NCBI GenBank assembly: GCA_947179155.2
Contig: OX359270.1
Span: forward strand, 3,070,077-3,134,076
Origin: Hedera helix
Taxonomy: Eukaryota; Streptophyta; Magnoliopsida; Apiales; Araliaceae
Reading direction: 5' to 3'
Length of the DNA: 64,000 bases
Shown here: positions 49,971 to 61,783 of the stretch, in pieces
How the letters are laid out: each line of letters opens with the position of its first letter
Numbering within the stretch: the first letter of the stretch is position 1
Position numbers and translations under genes: made by a program
The notes under the pieces: generated by a model
Told to the model about the DNA's origin: nothing
The model's input: only the letters and a program-made list of their open reading frames with translations
The model's database searches: none

Positions 49971-52900
49971 CTGTAGCCATGTTCTAAGACATTAGAAATT
50001 ACTGTAATAGTAAGTCAGTTAAATCAATCAAAGGTTCAAAACTTTCTTGAGAAAACCAACAAAAGTGATTTATATTTGATCCTCAAGATATAACCAACAC
50101 AAGGAGTTAAAAAGCAACGTGAATTCAAATTCAATAGCACATTATACTTTACAAATAAGAATGAATACAAAATTTCTTTTAATCATACGATGTATCTACC
50201 TAATTAAGTTGTGCATCCTGTATTAATAACTCCCCAACCTTTCCAATAAATAAAACTGTACTAGTAGTCAAATTCTATCAAATTAAGAACTCAAAATCTT
50301 AAAAGTTAAAACTTTGGACCAAAAGAAAAGCTACAATTTCACGCAAACAAATTGCAAATAGCAAAGTGCCACAGTATAGCCATCCAAAAAACTATGTCAA
50401 AGCCTTGTTCTTTCCCTCTTTTCACGGCCTGTGAAAGAACTATTCAAAAAATGTATTAGTGATTTACAAGTTCCTATGTATGCTTACATTTAATTAGCAA
50501 AATTTATGCCAAACTAACTAAACTTTCTAGTTTAGTAGTCTACCTGATGATGCTTTGGCCTTCTCTTTTTCAGCAACAAAAATCTCACACCCAGAATAGT
50601 GCACATCATTTCACCAAGTCAATTATACCTTTATTAAAGAACTTACAACTTGTGTTAGGCATTGTGTGATTTAATGGTTTGCATTAGACAACAAGATAAA
50701 GTCCCCCAATGTTAACCAGAATACCAGCATTACCTCACTTAAAAATACACACACACGGGCATTGCATTGAAGTATATTGAGACTACTAATATCTCTTATA
50801 GAAAAGAAGAAATATGCTCAATTTTTGTGCATCAAGAATCAAGTTATTCTATGAAAATTATTCTGATGAGTTCAAATCTCAATGGAGCATGAGAATTATA
50901 ACTTCATAACAGAGTTAATATTAAGCATCAAATTTTGACATCCAAAGAACCATGAGAAGTGGTTTGCAGCTAAGCAGTTAAGATTTGAAGTGTTTAGTTT
51001 AAAAGATGATTTGACAACAATTTATAACCCAAATTATAATATTAATGAAAAAGATGTGACCAAAAGAACATACATAAACATGTAGAGAAGGAAATAAAAA
51101 ATTAAAAAAGCGTACCAATGGTTCAAAGTCATGAGTGAGAAGAACATTCTGTAACAAACAAAACTCAACTATTTAAGGAAGCTCTTCAGCCGTTACTACG
51201 CCATTGTTGTTATGTATTTTCTAATATGAAAATAGTGGCCATACGAACCATTAGAGTTCATAACTAGACAATTATTAACTTATACCAGGATGATAAAGTA
51301 AAAATTACACTCTAAAGAAAAAGAATCAAATCGAAGATGAGATCTCGTAAGGAAAAGAACAACCTGGATAAATAGTACATAACCACATAGGGCATCACCA
51401 ATCTATTTCTAACATCCAAAGTAGAATATTTTAATTGAATAACTCAACAATATCTGCAATTAACAAATATGTGCACTGAGAAGTGAGATCTAAAGAAGAA
51501 GAGTTTGTTCATTTACTGTTAGCACTTAGCACTCACTAAAGGAATGCACTCTGAGATACTTGGAAAATATAGTTTCATTTTAGACAAGTACAGTATAAAA
51601 AAAAATGGAATAAGTGTGCTAGAGTTCAATACAAGAAACCTGAACCTAGGAGCATATGACTAAGTAATCACATTTGAACAATGTTGTTACTTACTGTACT
51701 GGATAGATGGTTATATTAAGCTTCATTCTTTTTGAGATTCCATAAACCTATCATTCTTCTGCTTTTTATCTATTTCTATCTCAATTACTCAATCTATCAT
51801 TCCCTCTCCATGCAGTCCTTTTCCTAATTAGAATAAGATATCATTGATATATTAATTGCTGAATCAAGAGTTAGACCCTCTTGGACAAACCATGTATGAA
51901 ATGTAAGTTCTCCATAACCACGGAAGTCCTAGAATGTGTAAGCATGAAGCAATGTGTAATCATGACAAGATATTTGGATTTGGACTTCAAAATCCAAAAT
52001 AATAGGAACCTTTAACGAAGAAAAGATTTAAATTTCTAAAGACATACAACAGATAACCATAAACTACTCTAAACCTATGAACAACATATAGATAAACTTT
52101 GTATTGATTTCAGTTAATTGTTACTTGTCTATAACGCTTACATTTTTCACTCTATTGAGCAAAAACAAAACTAAGCTGGTTTTTAGGTACCAGTAAAACT
52201 GGCACCATATTGCGCGACTTACAATACCAAATGGATTGAGTTACAATTTTCACTCTAATGAGTCAAACAAATGTACAATCTCCAATCACAAGAATACACA
52301 TTCCAAAATACTAATGCTCAACCAAACCAACATAATAAATTTAGTCAAGTTTCTAAATAAAGTAATTAAAACGCATATCTTTAAGATCCTATAGAAATAA
52401 CAGAAAACCCTAATATGAAACAATTTAGTACACTCAAATTTATACATTCCTAATCAACTATCAAATTAACTTGAGCTGCTTATTCACACCTGTTTTCTAG
52501 GACCATCACAGTAGAGCTTATTGCCTTTAATTAGAACACTGGATCTTTTTTTAGAGTAGTTCCATCAAATAAACAACAACAAAATAAAGCTATAAGAAGG
52601 TTTCAAGTGTGTAATAACAACACAGCTCCATAACATAAATTATAATATACTATATCCTGTGTAAGGCCACGGGTAGACATCACAAAAACCAGCTTCACCA
52701 TAATAAGAAAAACACAATAAATAGTAGACAATAAGCACGTCCTTGCCGGTCAAGCATCCAGTACTGAGACAAGGTACCTAGTAACGAGACACCCATGAAA
52801 CAGAAACAGAAACTAAAACAGAGTGAATGACTACCTAAACATGCAACGAATAACAAATATAACATTTGGGAATCATAGCATAACTAGAATGATGCAAAAA

Positions 52901-53427
52901 ATGATACACAACATTTCAAGCAAAGAAAGGTCATGCTTACAGAAAATGAAAATCAATGTGAAATTCGTACCTTTAAACAAAGAAGCTGAAGTAAATCGGG
53001 GAAGCTAAGTCAAACACTGCCAAATCGTGGAATCCTGCGCATCCAAATTGTGGAAGCTAGCGGACCAAATCGTGGGCTATGATTCAATTTAGGGGCGATT
53101 GGAGTTGGAGATTTGAGAGAGAAATGGGGAAATTATTGTTCAACATCGGACTGGGTGATGGGAGGGGATTTTATGGCTTGTTAATCTGCACAAATGGGAC
53201 AAGATACAAGGAGGGTTAAGTATTGAAGGGGATTTTAGGGCTTGTTTGCGATCTTTCATAGCAACAATCTAGTAAGGATTTGGGGGATTCGGAAGGAGGA
53301 GGTGGAAGACCCGGGAGAACTACGTTTCTCGCTCGTTCGCTCTTTTTTGGCTAAATATTCTACTGCCTGCTCTTTTTTTTGCTAAATATCCTTTCGCGCT
53401 AAAAGGAAATAATGTCTACACCGACGA
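49971..53427. other. CACTA interior, intron- and leader-like DNA
   Basis: AT-rich sequence with no readable gene. The stretch at about 52970-53240 resembles a 5' leader on the minus strand, ending TTTAAAG before GTACGAAT, a good donor. It may be the first exon of the captured gene whose pieces lie at 49449-49970. A short plus-strand ORF at 52823-53008 is not supported. Confidence 0.4.
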
Positions 53428-53680
53428 CCATAAAGTGACCGTTGCTATAGAATATTTTTAAGGTCTATACCGACGGTCAACCTCTGACCATCGCTAAATC
53501 CCCCTATAGCTACCAAAAATAATGTTTACACTGACGACCATCAAGTGACCGTCGCTATAGACTATTTTTAATGGTCTATATCGACGGTCAGGATGTGACC
53601 GTCGCTATATACCACTATAGCGATGGTTCCGCCCCGACCATCGCTATATCTCGTCGCTATAAGTCGATTTTCTAGTAGTG
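53428..53680. repeat. CACTA right terminal and subterminal repeats
   Basis: Copies of CGACGGTCA, GTGACCGTCGCTATA and CGACCATCGCTATA precede TCTAGTAGTG at 53671-53680, mirroring the left end with more divergence. Confidence 0.78.
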
Positions 53681-53683
53681 AAA

Positions 53684-54240
53684 GTGTCAATATGACATAA
53701 GTTCTAACATAATATACATGTTTTCTTTAATCTATCTTCATTCCCTTTCCTTCACAGTCTGATTCAACAGGTAAGTTTTTTTTTACTGCAACAAGTCTAA
53801 CATCTATATATCACATAACACGTTTCATAGTTCTCATGCTTTTCAGTTTATAAACACTAATTGCTTAAATGGTTTATATTTTCATACATGCTTTACACTT
53901 TTACACATATATCATATTTATTCATATTTTGCAGTTTATACATGCTTCACATTCCTTCACAGACAAAAAGGGTTCGCATAAAACAACTACTTTCATTCAA
54001 ACGACTGCAAATCAATAGTTTAATAACGCATTAACACACAATGACACATTAAATAAATTTACACATAGCAACAGGGATTGAAAAATTTGCTTGGTTAATT
54101 CACTTATCTGGCTTATGCCAATACTTTGCATTCTTTGTATGACCTACATTTATAATTCAGTATACTAATTAGTCACTAATGGACCCTATACATTGGTTTA
54201 ATACACTTAAGTATTCATTTTATACATAAATTAGCTTATT
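53684..54240 (-). repeat. LTR fragment, right part after the CACTA element
   Basis: This is the continuation of the LTR at 38270-38866. It contains AAGTCTAACATCTATATATCA and TAGTCACTAATGGACC, related to the other LTRs of the window in minus orientation. It forms the left arm of a large inverted repeat. Confidence 0.55.
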
Positions 54241-56231
54241 TTTCCAAGAAAACCCGACCTGGATCCGACCAAGCTTGACTTGACTCGACTCGACCCGACC
54301 CGACCCGACCCGACCCGACCCGGATAACATACAATTTGCTAGTATGGTGTGGGGCGCCAAGAAGTTGGTATAAGAGCTGATAGATTATAAATCTTAGGTA
54401 AGAGTACTTTAGGCTATAATTGTAGAAGAAATGATGAAAATGATAGAAATAAACTCGTATAGAGTTTAAATAGTAAGAAATGAAATTTAAAAATTCATAA
54501 GTAAAGAAAAGGTTAAAAATATACATGAACAGATCTAATGCAAGATCTCGAAGAAATGATAAGAAGTGGTAAGAAAAGCTTTTGAAAAGTAGCATGAATG
54601 CTACTAGACCATAAATTGATCTATAGTATACATTTTGGAATGACTCATAATGAGTTATAAAAGATAAAATGTGAATCAAGAAAATTCATATAAATCTAAG
54701 ATAAGGTAAGAGATTTGTTGGGTTTCAATTGAGGACTCATGTTAGTGGTTGAGTAGAACATTCCTTTGTATGTGCAGGGGATTTATGTGTGGTTTAACAG
54801 ACACTTATCTTCTTATACTGATAATCATTGAAACATTATGTTGTGCTATTCGATTATATATGGAGAGCAGGTAATTTTTTCCTCATATGTATATCTAATA
54901 GCCATTGTTGTGGGATGATAAGGCTACATGCAAATTCTTAAAATTGAACTCATACTTATGGTAAGTTCGTGACTCATAATCATATAGTAGGTTTTTGAGC
55001 GCATGGTCGTATAGACAGTTCATGATTTGTTCTTGAACTACATATGTCTATAACAAGTTCCTAAACTCATAATGTATGGTAAGTTCGATAAACAACGCTT
55101 GTGGTATGTCATCATGGGTCAAAAGGAGAGCCATAAGGTGAAAGTAAGAGTTCTCATAGATTGGCTAAAATTAGTGGGATCGAAGATAAATAGAGTTATT
55201 AAGAAATGAAGGAAGGAGAAAATTCGAGGTGATTTAGGAGTGTCTACATTCCAAATCTTCTAGCTTCTTAAAAATGTTTTTAAACTGTACTTGTATTCGC
55301 ACTTAGGTGCATCTGAAAAGATTAGTTCAAATATTGAACTAATAAACTTGTAAATTTCTGATCATTTATACATCTACGCTAATTCGTTCAGCTAGAAAAA
55401 ATTGATTTAAAATAAAATAAAACTGTTTTGAATCATCAACACACCATTTAATCCATGGTGTAGAATGATAAATAAGGGAGTTCTCAACGCATCGTTGCAA
55501 CGATGTGGTATTATAAAGTTATAAAATGATTTTTAGTATTTAAACTATTCAAAGTTATGAGTCAATGCCATTTGTTTCGGCTAGACACCTTTGGAATATT
55601 TTTAATCTTTATGATTGTTAATGTTCTCAACTAATTTGAGGTGTTATGACCTTTAGATACTGCAATCTTTGAGATTGTTAATGTTCTTAACGAGAATGTG
55701 GTCTTATGACCTTTGAATATTCTTAATTCTGGTGATTAATCATATTTTTAAACGCAGATGGTACAATAGGTTGAACCCTATAGTACTTATGACGACCTTG
55801 CTAATTTATGTATAAAGTGAATACTTCAGTGTATTAAACCAATGTATAGGGTCCATTAATAACCAATTGGTAGACCAAATTATAAATGTAGGTCATACGA
55901 AGAACGCAAAGTGTTGGCGTAAGCCGGATAAACGAATTAACCAGACAAGTTTTTCAGTCCTTGTTTTTAAGTGTAAATGTATTTAATGAGCCATTATGTG
56001 TTAATGCGTTTATTAAACTGTTGATATGCAGTCGCTTGAATGAAAGTAGTTATTCTATATGAACCCTTTTTGTTTGTAAAGGAATGTGAAGCATATATAA
56101 ACTGCAAAGCATGAATAAATATGAATTTTGTGTAAAAATATAAAGCATGTATGAAATATAAACCATGTATGCAATTAGGGAAGTGTGCATAAACTAAAAA
56201 ACATGAGAAATATGAAACGTGTTATGTGATA
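53809..56231. repeat. Large inverted repeat with arms of about 430 bp
   Basis: Arm A (53809-54240) and arm B (55800-56231) are reverse complements with moderate divergence. For example TATCACATAACACGTTTCAT at 53809 pairs with ATGAAACGTGTTATGTGATA at 56212, and TAATGGACCCTATACATTGG pairs with CCAATGTATAGGGTCCATTA. Both arms look like LTR 3'-part fragments facing each other. Confidence 0.85.
54241..55799 (+). other. Spacer of the inverted repeat, retroelement remnant
   Basis: It holds a CGACC minisatellite (54278-54321) and diverged copies of the internal repeats of the 15565-24349 element in reverse. ATGAGTCAATGCCATTTG with GGCTAGACAC at 55557 matches the 19395 region. A 147-codon minus frame at 54236-54679 shows no known domain and is probably chance in AT-rich DNA. 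Confidence 0.5.
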
Positions 56232-56233
56232 AC

Positions 56234-58393
56234 TGTCGACGCCGGGATTTTCGTCGTCTCGTTATTTTTATTATTAAAATGCCCTTTCCAATTTTAGCCT
56301 TTAGATTAAGATGTGACTTTTGAAAAGGGTCGGCTTAGTGTCGACGGGGTTTTGAAATGTCGAATTTTTATGAGCCAATTGACCAGAGTCGCCAGTTGGT
56401 ATTTTTTTGAAATGGATGTACCAACTCATCCGAATTTTGTTTTCGTAATCGTGATAGCTCATATATGACTCCGATTCAATTGGTCCGTAAACCGAGATTC
56501 ATAGAGTTCGGGGGCTTGCTTAAGCGAGGGGAAGGTGTTAGGCACCCCCCGACTTCCGTGAAATACGGTTACCGCAATCTCGATGTTTTCCTATCCTTTT
56601 AAATCTTAAAATGTGTGCGTTGCCTGTGTGTGCGTGCGTGCCTAGGTGATGTTTGTGGTGACTTTTTGCATAAAAGTTGCTTTGATTTTATATGACAAAT
56701 GTGTTTTGTCGGGAAAGCGTTTAGGCGTCTTTTGACCCAAATGACGAGGTTTCGCTTTTTATAAGAAAGATTGATTTTATTTTCGAAAACGTTGAGGGTT
56801 TTTTATTAGATGTCATTTTTAGAAAACAATAGTTTTAAACTTTTGTCAAATAGGAATCGAGACTATACATTGCCTTCTAACAGTTAATATAAATAAAATG
56901 AGGGCAACTTCTAGAACTCTTTAACCCTATGCACAAAGTTTAATGAAAACGTTTATTTATTTTTACGAAAACATCTTTTATGACATTTTAAAAACCCAAA
57001 TGTAGCATTTTCGTCAAACAAAGATCAAAGTTTCGCCAAAACTCTTAATTTTATAACCTCGTGTGTCTAATACCCTAATTTGATCACTTTTACAAAATCT
57101 TCGCTATTTGTCTTATTTTTGAAAACCATTGTGGTGTCGTAAATTAAAACAAACATCCCGAAACGTGTCGGGGCTATCCACGGGCATGTGAGCCATCCGG
57201 ACAACCCCAAACACCCACAATCACATACTTTATTATTACGGGGCCTTAACCCAATCCCGATTCGGTATCGCTTTAAGGCCCAATATTACATTTACACAAC
57301 CACGAATCCCACATGATGATTACATATACCAAAATTGTCCATCATCGGGATTTGATCACGAGGATCTCCTCCCTAGGCTCACATTCACCCAAATCGTTGC
57401 ACAACCATCACTAAACCAAATCTAACGAGATTTAACATTGCTATCACACTATACAATCCAAATATCACCCAAAACAACACTACGCATTACTTATAACCAT
57501 AACGAACGAAAAATCACCATACGGATATCATCGGGGCGTTAGGAGGAATTATGTTCCGATGGAACCCTCGCTAACGACACCTAATCCATGGATCATCGTC
57601 ATTACAACAAAAACTATATCAAATAACCAATCACAATGCTACATTAACCATACAAGCCATATAAACTCAAAAAGATCCCTTTCACCTTGCAAAATGCCGA
57701 CTCAAGCTTCTATATCACGAAATAGATTACACCACAAGATTACTAATCAATGAACACAACAAATGGGATATATTGCTTGAATCTAACAAGCAAACTCGAC
57801 CTCTCTCTCTCTTCCCCGCGATCTCTCTCTCTCCTATTTTCTTTTTCTTTTTTTTCTTCTTTTTCTCTCGGGTGGAAGAAATGGCGATCTATACTGGTTC
57901 AGCAGGCAGCCGCAGATGCATCTGCGGCTGCCTGCTGTGGCCGTCTCCTCGGCTGCCGTGTGCCGCCCTCGAGCCGCGCGAAGGTCTTTTTGTCGGTAGC
58001 CGCGATTGCATCCGCGGCTGTCCGGCTCATTTTTCTCGAATTTCGTGCCACGCGGTACTAACTCGCCAATTTCTGCTGTATTCTTTTGGAATGCTGTTCC
58101 TTGATACATGAATCAATTCTGGGAATGGTTTCCCGGCATCGAGACCCCACCCTAATGCTGTAATTGCCGTGGTCCTTGGCCTTCTTTGGCGATCGCATCG
58201 GGCTTTGTCTGGATTGCCCGTAGGTCTCGCCTCAGATGACTCAATTCTCGTTTTGCATTTTGACAGCCTTGATCGTAAGCCGTGGTGGGAACTGCGTTTT
58301 GGCGCCCACCTCTCCTCTTCGTATGTCGGGTCAATTGACGATTTTGCCCTCCTGTCAGGGTTAGTATACAAGTGCAAAATTTGGGTGTCTACA
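56234..58393 (+). repeat. LTR-like block upstream of the plant mobile domain gene
   Basis: It begins TGTCGACGCCGGGATTTTCG and ends GGGTGTCTACA, with an internal AGGTGTTAGGCACCCCC segment near 56533-56550. That layout is found in Ogre/Tat-type plant gypsy LTRs. The start follows directly on the inverted repeat arm. No second copy or duplication is visible in the window, and no clear tRNA primer site follows, so the call is tentative. A GC-rich part (57880-58070) carries a perfect 38-bp palindrome. Confidence 0.5.
57900..57937. repeat. Perfect 38-bp palindrome
   Basis: Starting CAGCAGGCAGCCGCAGATG, the second half is its exact reverse complement. Its core AGCCGCAGATGCATCTGCGG recurs at about 58980-59001, with a variant (AGCCGCAGATCCATCTGCGG) at 58961 and a looser one near 58000. 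Confidence 0.9.
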
Positions 58394-58604
58394 GCTGTCC
58401 CTCTTTATCATGTCTATGGAATGAGATATGAAATGGACATGATAAAGAAATAGGCACCCGATGCACAGGAAAGACAGTATGTGTTTTATCGATGCAATGC
58501 ATATGTTGAGATAATGCAAATGCCGCACTTGACATGATCGTGTAGGGGTCGATTCGAATTTCACGAATGGATGTTGCTTGGGTTTTGTATCCGACGGTCG
58601 TTCT

Positions 58605-58870
58605 TGGATTGGTCAGGTATCGTCTCTGACGTGTCGTTTTTCAATCGGTCAGGTATCGGATCTGACGGGTCGTTTTTCAATTGGTCAGGTATCGTATCTG
58701 ACGGGTCGTTTTTCAATTGGTCAGGTATCGTATCTGACGGGTCGTTTTTCAATTGGTCAGGTATCGTATCTGACGGGTCGTTTTTCAATTGGTCAGGTAT
58801 CGTATCTGACGGGTCGTTTTTCAATTGGTCAGGTATCGTATCTGACTGGTCGTTTTTTATATTGGGTCAG
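58605..58870. repeat. 36-bp tandem repeat, about seven units
   Basis: Units with TTCAATTGGTCAGGTATCGT start every 36 bp (GGTCAGGTAT at 58611, 58647, 58683, 58719, 58755, 58791 and 58827), the central copies identical. Because 36 is divisible by three and the units lack stops, several frames on both strands stay open. That gives 12-residue repeat peptides with no evidence of being real. Confidence 0.92.
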
Positions 58871-59605
58871 GTGTTTCTAAAATCTTATATCTTTAACATG
58901 GGACTCGTTGCAGGTTGACTCGGGTAGCAAAAGGGAGGCAAAAATGGTCACCGGGACCAGCCGCAGATCCATCTGCGGCCAGCCGCAGATGCATCTGCGG
59001 CTGGGATCGGCCCCTACTTCCGATCGCGACCCCCACTTTCTTTTCACTTTTTCGCTGTCCCTTTCTCTCGTTTTCGGTTTTTCTCGTCCCCTACCCGGCT
59101 TTTTCGTCTTTTGGACATCTTTTGGCCAAATCTGCTCCGATTAAAACACTTTACGCACTTTGGGTAACGTTTTAACTCCTTTTTCTTTTATTTCTGCTTT
59201 CATTTGACTATGTATTTACTTGTTTAAATATTTTAATCTTAGTAATGCATGCCTATATGAGATATTGGGGTTAGCCGTAGCATACATAAACAAATGGGTC
59301 TTGCAGTCATGCTTTATTTACTTTGAAAAATCATGATTTCAGTCATTTCATGCGCATGGTGCATTATTTTCACTTGCATTTGGGATTTGTTGGTTGCCTG
59401 ATTTGATTAAACATGCCGGATCGTGCATGGGATGTCCATTTTACAAACGAAACTCTGCCGAAATTTCGGGAAATCTAGCGCACCCCTAGGGATTTATTCA
59501 TGCATTTGCATTTCATAAACATGTCATGCTGAGCAATATGCAATAAGATTTTTTGAAAGATAACGAGCTAAGGATGTACCTCCTTTTCGTGATGTCGTTT
59601 CAGCC
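58871..59605 (+). other. Leader or intron-like DNA before the plant mobile domain gene
   Basis: It includes the palindromic AGCCGCAGATGCATCTGCGG motifs (58961-59003), then unremarkable sequence up to the ATG at 59606. GATGTCGTTTCAG just before the ATG could be a splice acceptor, so an upstream noncoding exon is possible. Confidence 0.45.
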
Positions 59606-61568
59606 ATGGATCCTGATGCTCCCAGTGGCTCCGCAGTGCCCCGGGTGGCGGGTGTCCGACGTCGCAGAGCGGCCACCCCAGCTCCAGCTCCCGTTCTGAC
59701 CCGTCATTCCCGTAGATTGGCGGAGTCTATCCTTCGTCCCGTTCAGCCGGATGTTGACGAGGATGCCCCAGCTGAGGCAGAGGCGGGCCCTTCGGGCACA
59801 GCGGCTCCTCCCCCCACGCGTCGGACCTTACCAGGGGCCCGTGCCAGGATACCTGATCTGCTCGGTCCGGTTCTCAGTAGTCATCCCTCAGCCTACCTGG
59901 CGGCTAACGAGGTATATCCGTCGTTTTAAGTTCATTCAAATCCGTATGGTTACCATGCCTGACTTTTGATGGTTGTCACAGGTTCCTGAGTTTACCCAGC
60001 CTCGGGGCAACTGGTTTAGCATCTACACTCTCTATCATGCATTGCATTCCGACTATAGGGGGATGGTTGATTCCTGGGGCTTCCGACATTTCTTCACCAT
60101 TGCCCCTCGCCGATGTCCATGGGGTTATATGAGGGCTCTAGCTGAGCGCTGGTTCCACCATACACAGTCGCTTCATCTTCTTGACTGTGAGCTGGTGTTG
60201 ACCCCTCTCGACTGGCGTTATATCACCGGGGTGGAGTTTTCTGGACCCCGGGTCCCTCTGGAGACTGACATTACCACCGCCGCTGTTCGATCCCTGTTGG
60301 GATACTCTCCCCATGATAAGGTCTTTAAGGCCCGCAGCATTCGATCGGGAGCCCTGGCTGTAGATGCCATTGGAGGGGTCCTCTCTGAGCCATTCCCTGA
60401 GGACCGGTCTGCTCGTGATTTTCTGCTCCGCCGTCTGTTTCTGACCATTATGAGGGGCTGTTTTCTGGGGAACAACTCCTCGACTATCCATTTCAGCATC
60501 GTCGGAGCCACCAGGGACGTTGACCGGATCGGGGATTACGATTGGGGCTCTTTCACCTTCGCATACTTCCTACAGGGTCTTCGTCTCCGCTCAGAGGGAC
60601 AGACCGATGCCTGGCTCGGCTTTTACCCCTTCCTGCTAGTAGGTCCCTTTTATCATATAGTTCTCGTTTCGTTCCATTTCTTTGTTCCTTCCTGCTACTT
60701 ATGGCTTTTCTGTTTTATTTGACAGTTCTGGGCTTACGAGAGACTACCCTGCTTGCGGCCCGTTACTACCCTCGGCCCGGAGACTTATCCCAGGGGTCGG
60801 AGATGGCATCATAGTACTCTCGAGGAGACCCCAGTGTCCGATAGCTTCGCTCATTGTCGGCTGCAGTTAGAGCTGATCTCGTCCGCGGATGTGACCTGGG
60901 TTCCTTACACGGCGGATCATTTGGCGGCTGGCCTGGCCGGGGGTTATGCCGCGGATCTGGAGCATGCCTTGTCCACTCACCGTATTCCTTTTCTGACCTA
61001 CGGTGGATGGGAGCTGTATCTGGGGGAGCGCGCCATCAGATGTGTGACGGGTGAGGCTCGTATCCCTCTTGCCCCTCCCTCAGAGAGAGCTTGGTTTGCG
61101 GATGCCCACCTTCCAAAGGCCCTGATGGCCGGGGAAGACGGATATATGCTTTTCGTCGGTCCTCATACGAGCGAGAGCTTCAGTGCCTGGTGGAAACCCC
61201 GCACTATCGGTCCTCAGACCCGAGCTACCTTCTTCCTCGAAGACCTGGTTCACGGGTCGGTGATGATGGCAGATTGGATGGAGTGTGTCCGTGTCCCCAC
61301 CCATTCGGACCAGATTGCTTCCCTCACTCGGAGGGTGGACCAGTTATCTCTCTTCGTTCGGAGCTTGGGCCGAGATCCAGAGGAGGCTTATGCTGCAGAC
61401 CCGCAGGGATCTGATTTTGGCGCGGGCCCCGGTACATCGGATGCCCCAGTTCCGCCTTATTCCTGCCCAGACCTTAATTTTGAGGATGAGGTTGCCCTTC
61501 CCCAGGACTTGCCTGCAGATCAGTTTGACGATGACACCTTCATTGACGGCATAGATTTCACTGATTAG
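59606..61568 (+). CDS. Plant mobile domain (PMD)-like protein, three exons
   Basis: Exons 59606-59911, 59982-60638 and 60726-61568 join in phase 0 through small GT-AG introns of 70 and 87 bp, giving 601 residues. The first 100 residues are a disordered Ala/Pro/Arg-rich tail. The middle matches the aminotransferase-like plant mobile domain: ALAERWFHHTQSLHLLDCE and a TPLDWRYITGVEF segment, then FWAYERLPCLRP after intron 2. The C-terminus is acidic (DDDTFIDGIDFTD). PMD proteins occur in transposons and as host silencing or development factors (MAIN and MAIL types). The gene is intact and richer in GC than its surroundings. It follows an LTR-like block and precedes a DUF7745-like gene in the same direction, which suggests an extra-ORF module of a Tat/Ogre-type retroelement. 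Its function is unknown. Confidence 0.75.
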
Positions 61569-61783
61569 ACTTTGATAGGCTAGGATCTCTGTATTTAAAC
61601 CTGCTCGTTTTACTATCATTTCTCATTTCATGTATTATGTACAGACTTATTTCATTTTATGCACAATTATTTACTTTTGATGCTCCGTTCATTCCATCAT
61701 AGCCTGTATGATGCATGATTTATTATATATATGGATAAATAAAATTTGACCCCTGTATAGTCTTTTGATACTGCTTTTTACAG

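Larger units (their letters stand above)
38867..53680. mobile_element. CACTA (En/Spm-type) transposon with captured gene fragments
   Basis: Ends are CACTACTAGAAATC at 38867 and, reversed, CACTACTAGAAAATC at 53680. A 3-bp duplication AAA flanks them (38864-38866 and 53681-53683). Palindromic subterminal repeats with CGACGGTCG and CGACCGTCG crowd both ends, as expected for transposase binding in this superfamily. Removing the nested LTR block leaves about 5.9 kb. I see no transposase. The interior instead holds exon-like pieces of several host genes, so this looks like a non-autonomous gene-capturing CACTA. Confidence 0.85.

Noticed and set aside
54236..54679. 147-codon minus-strand frame rich in Phe/Tyr/Leu
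   Set aside because: Composition reflects AT-rich DNA; it starts in a CGACC minisatellite and has no domain.
58561..58918. Proteins with 12-residue repeats on both strands, or a CRISPR-like array
   Set aside because: The 36-bp repeat has no spacers, so it is not CRISPR, and its period keeps several frames open by arithmetic. This is a plant nuclear sequence.
60138..60511. Minus-strand frames of 97-117 codons within the PMD-like gene
   Set aside because: GC-rich antisense shadows of the spliced plus-strand gene.
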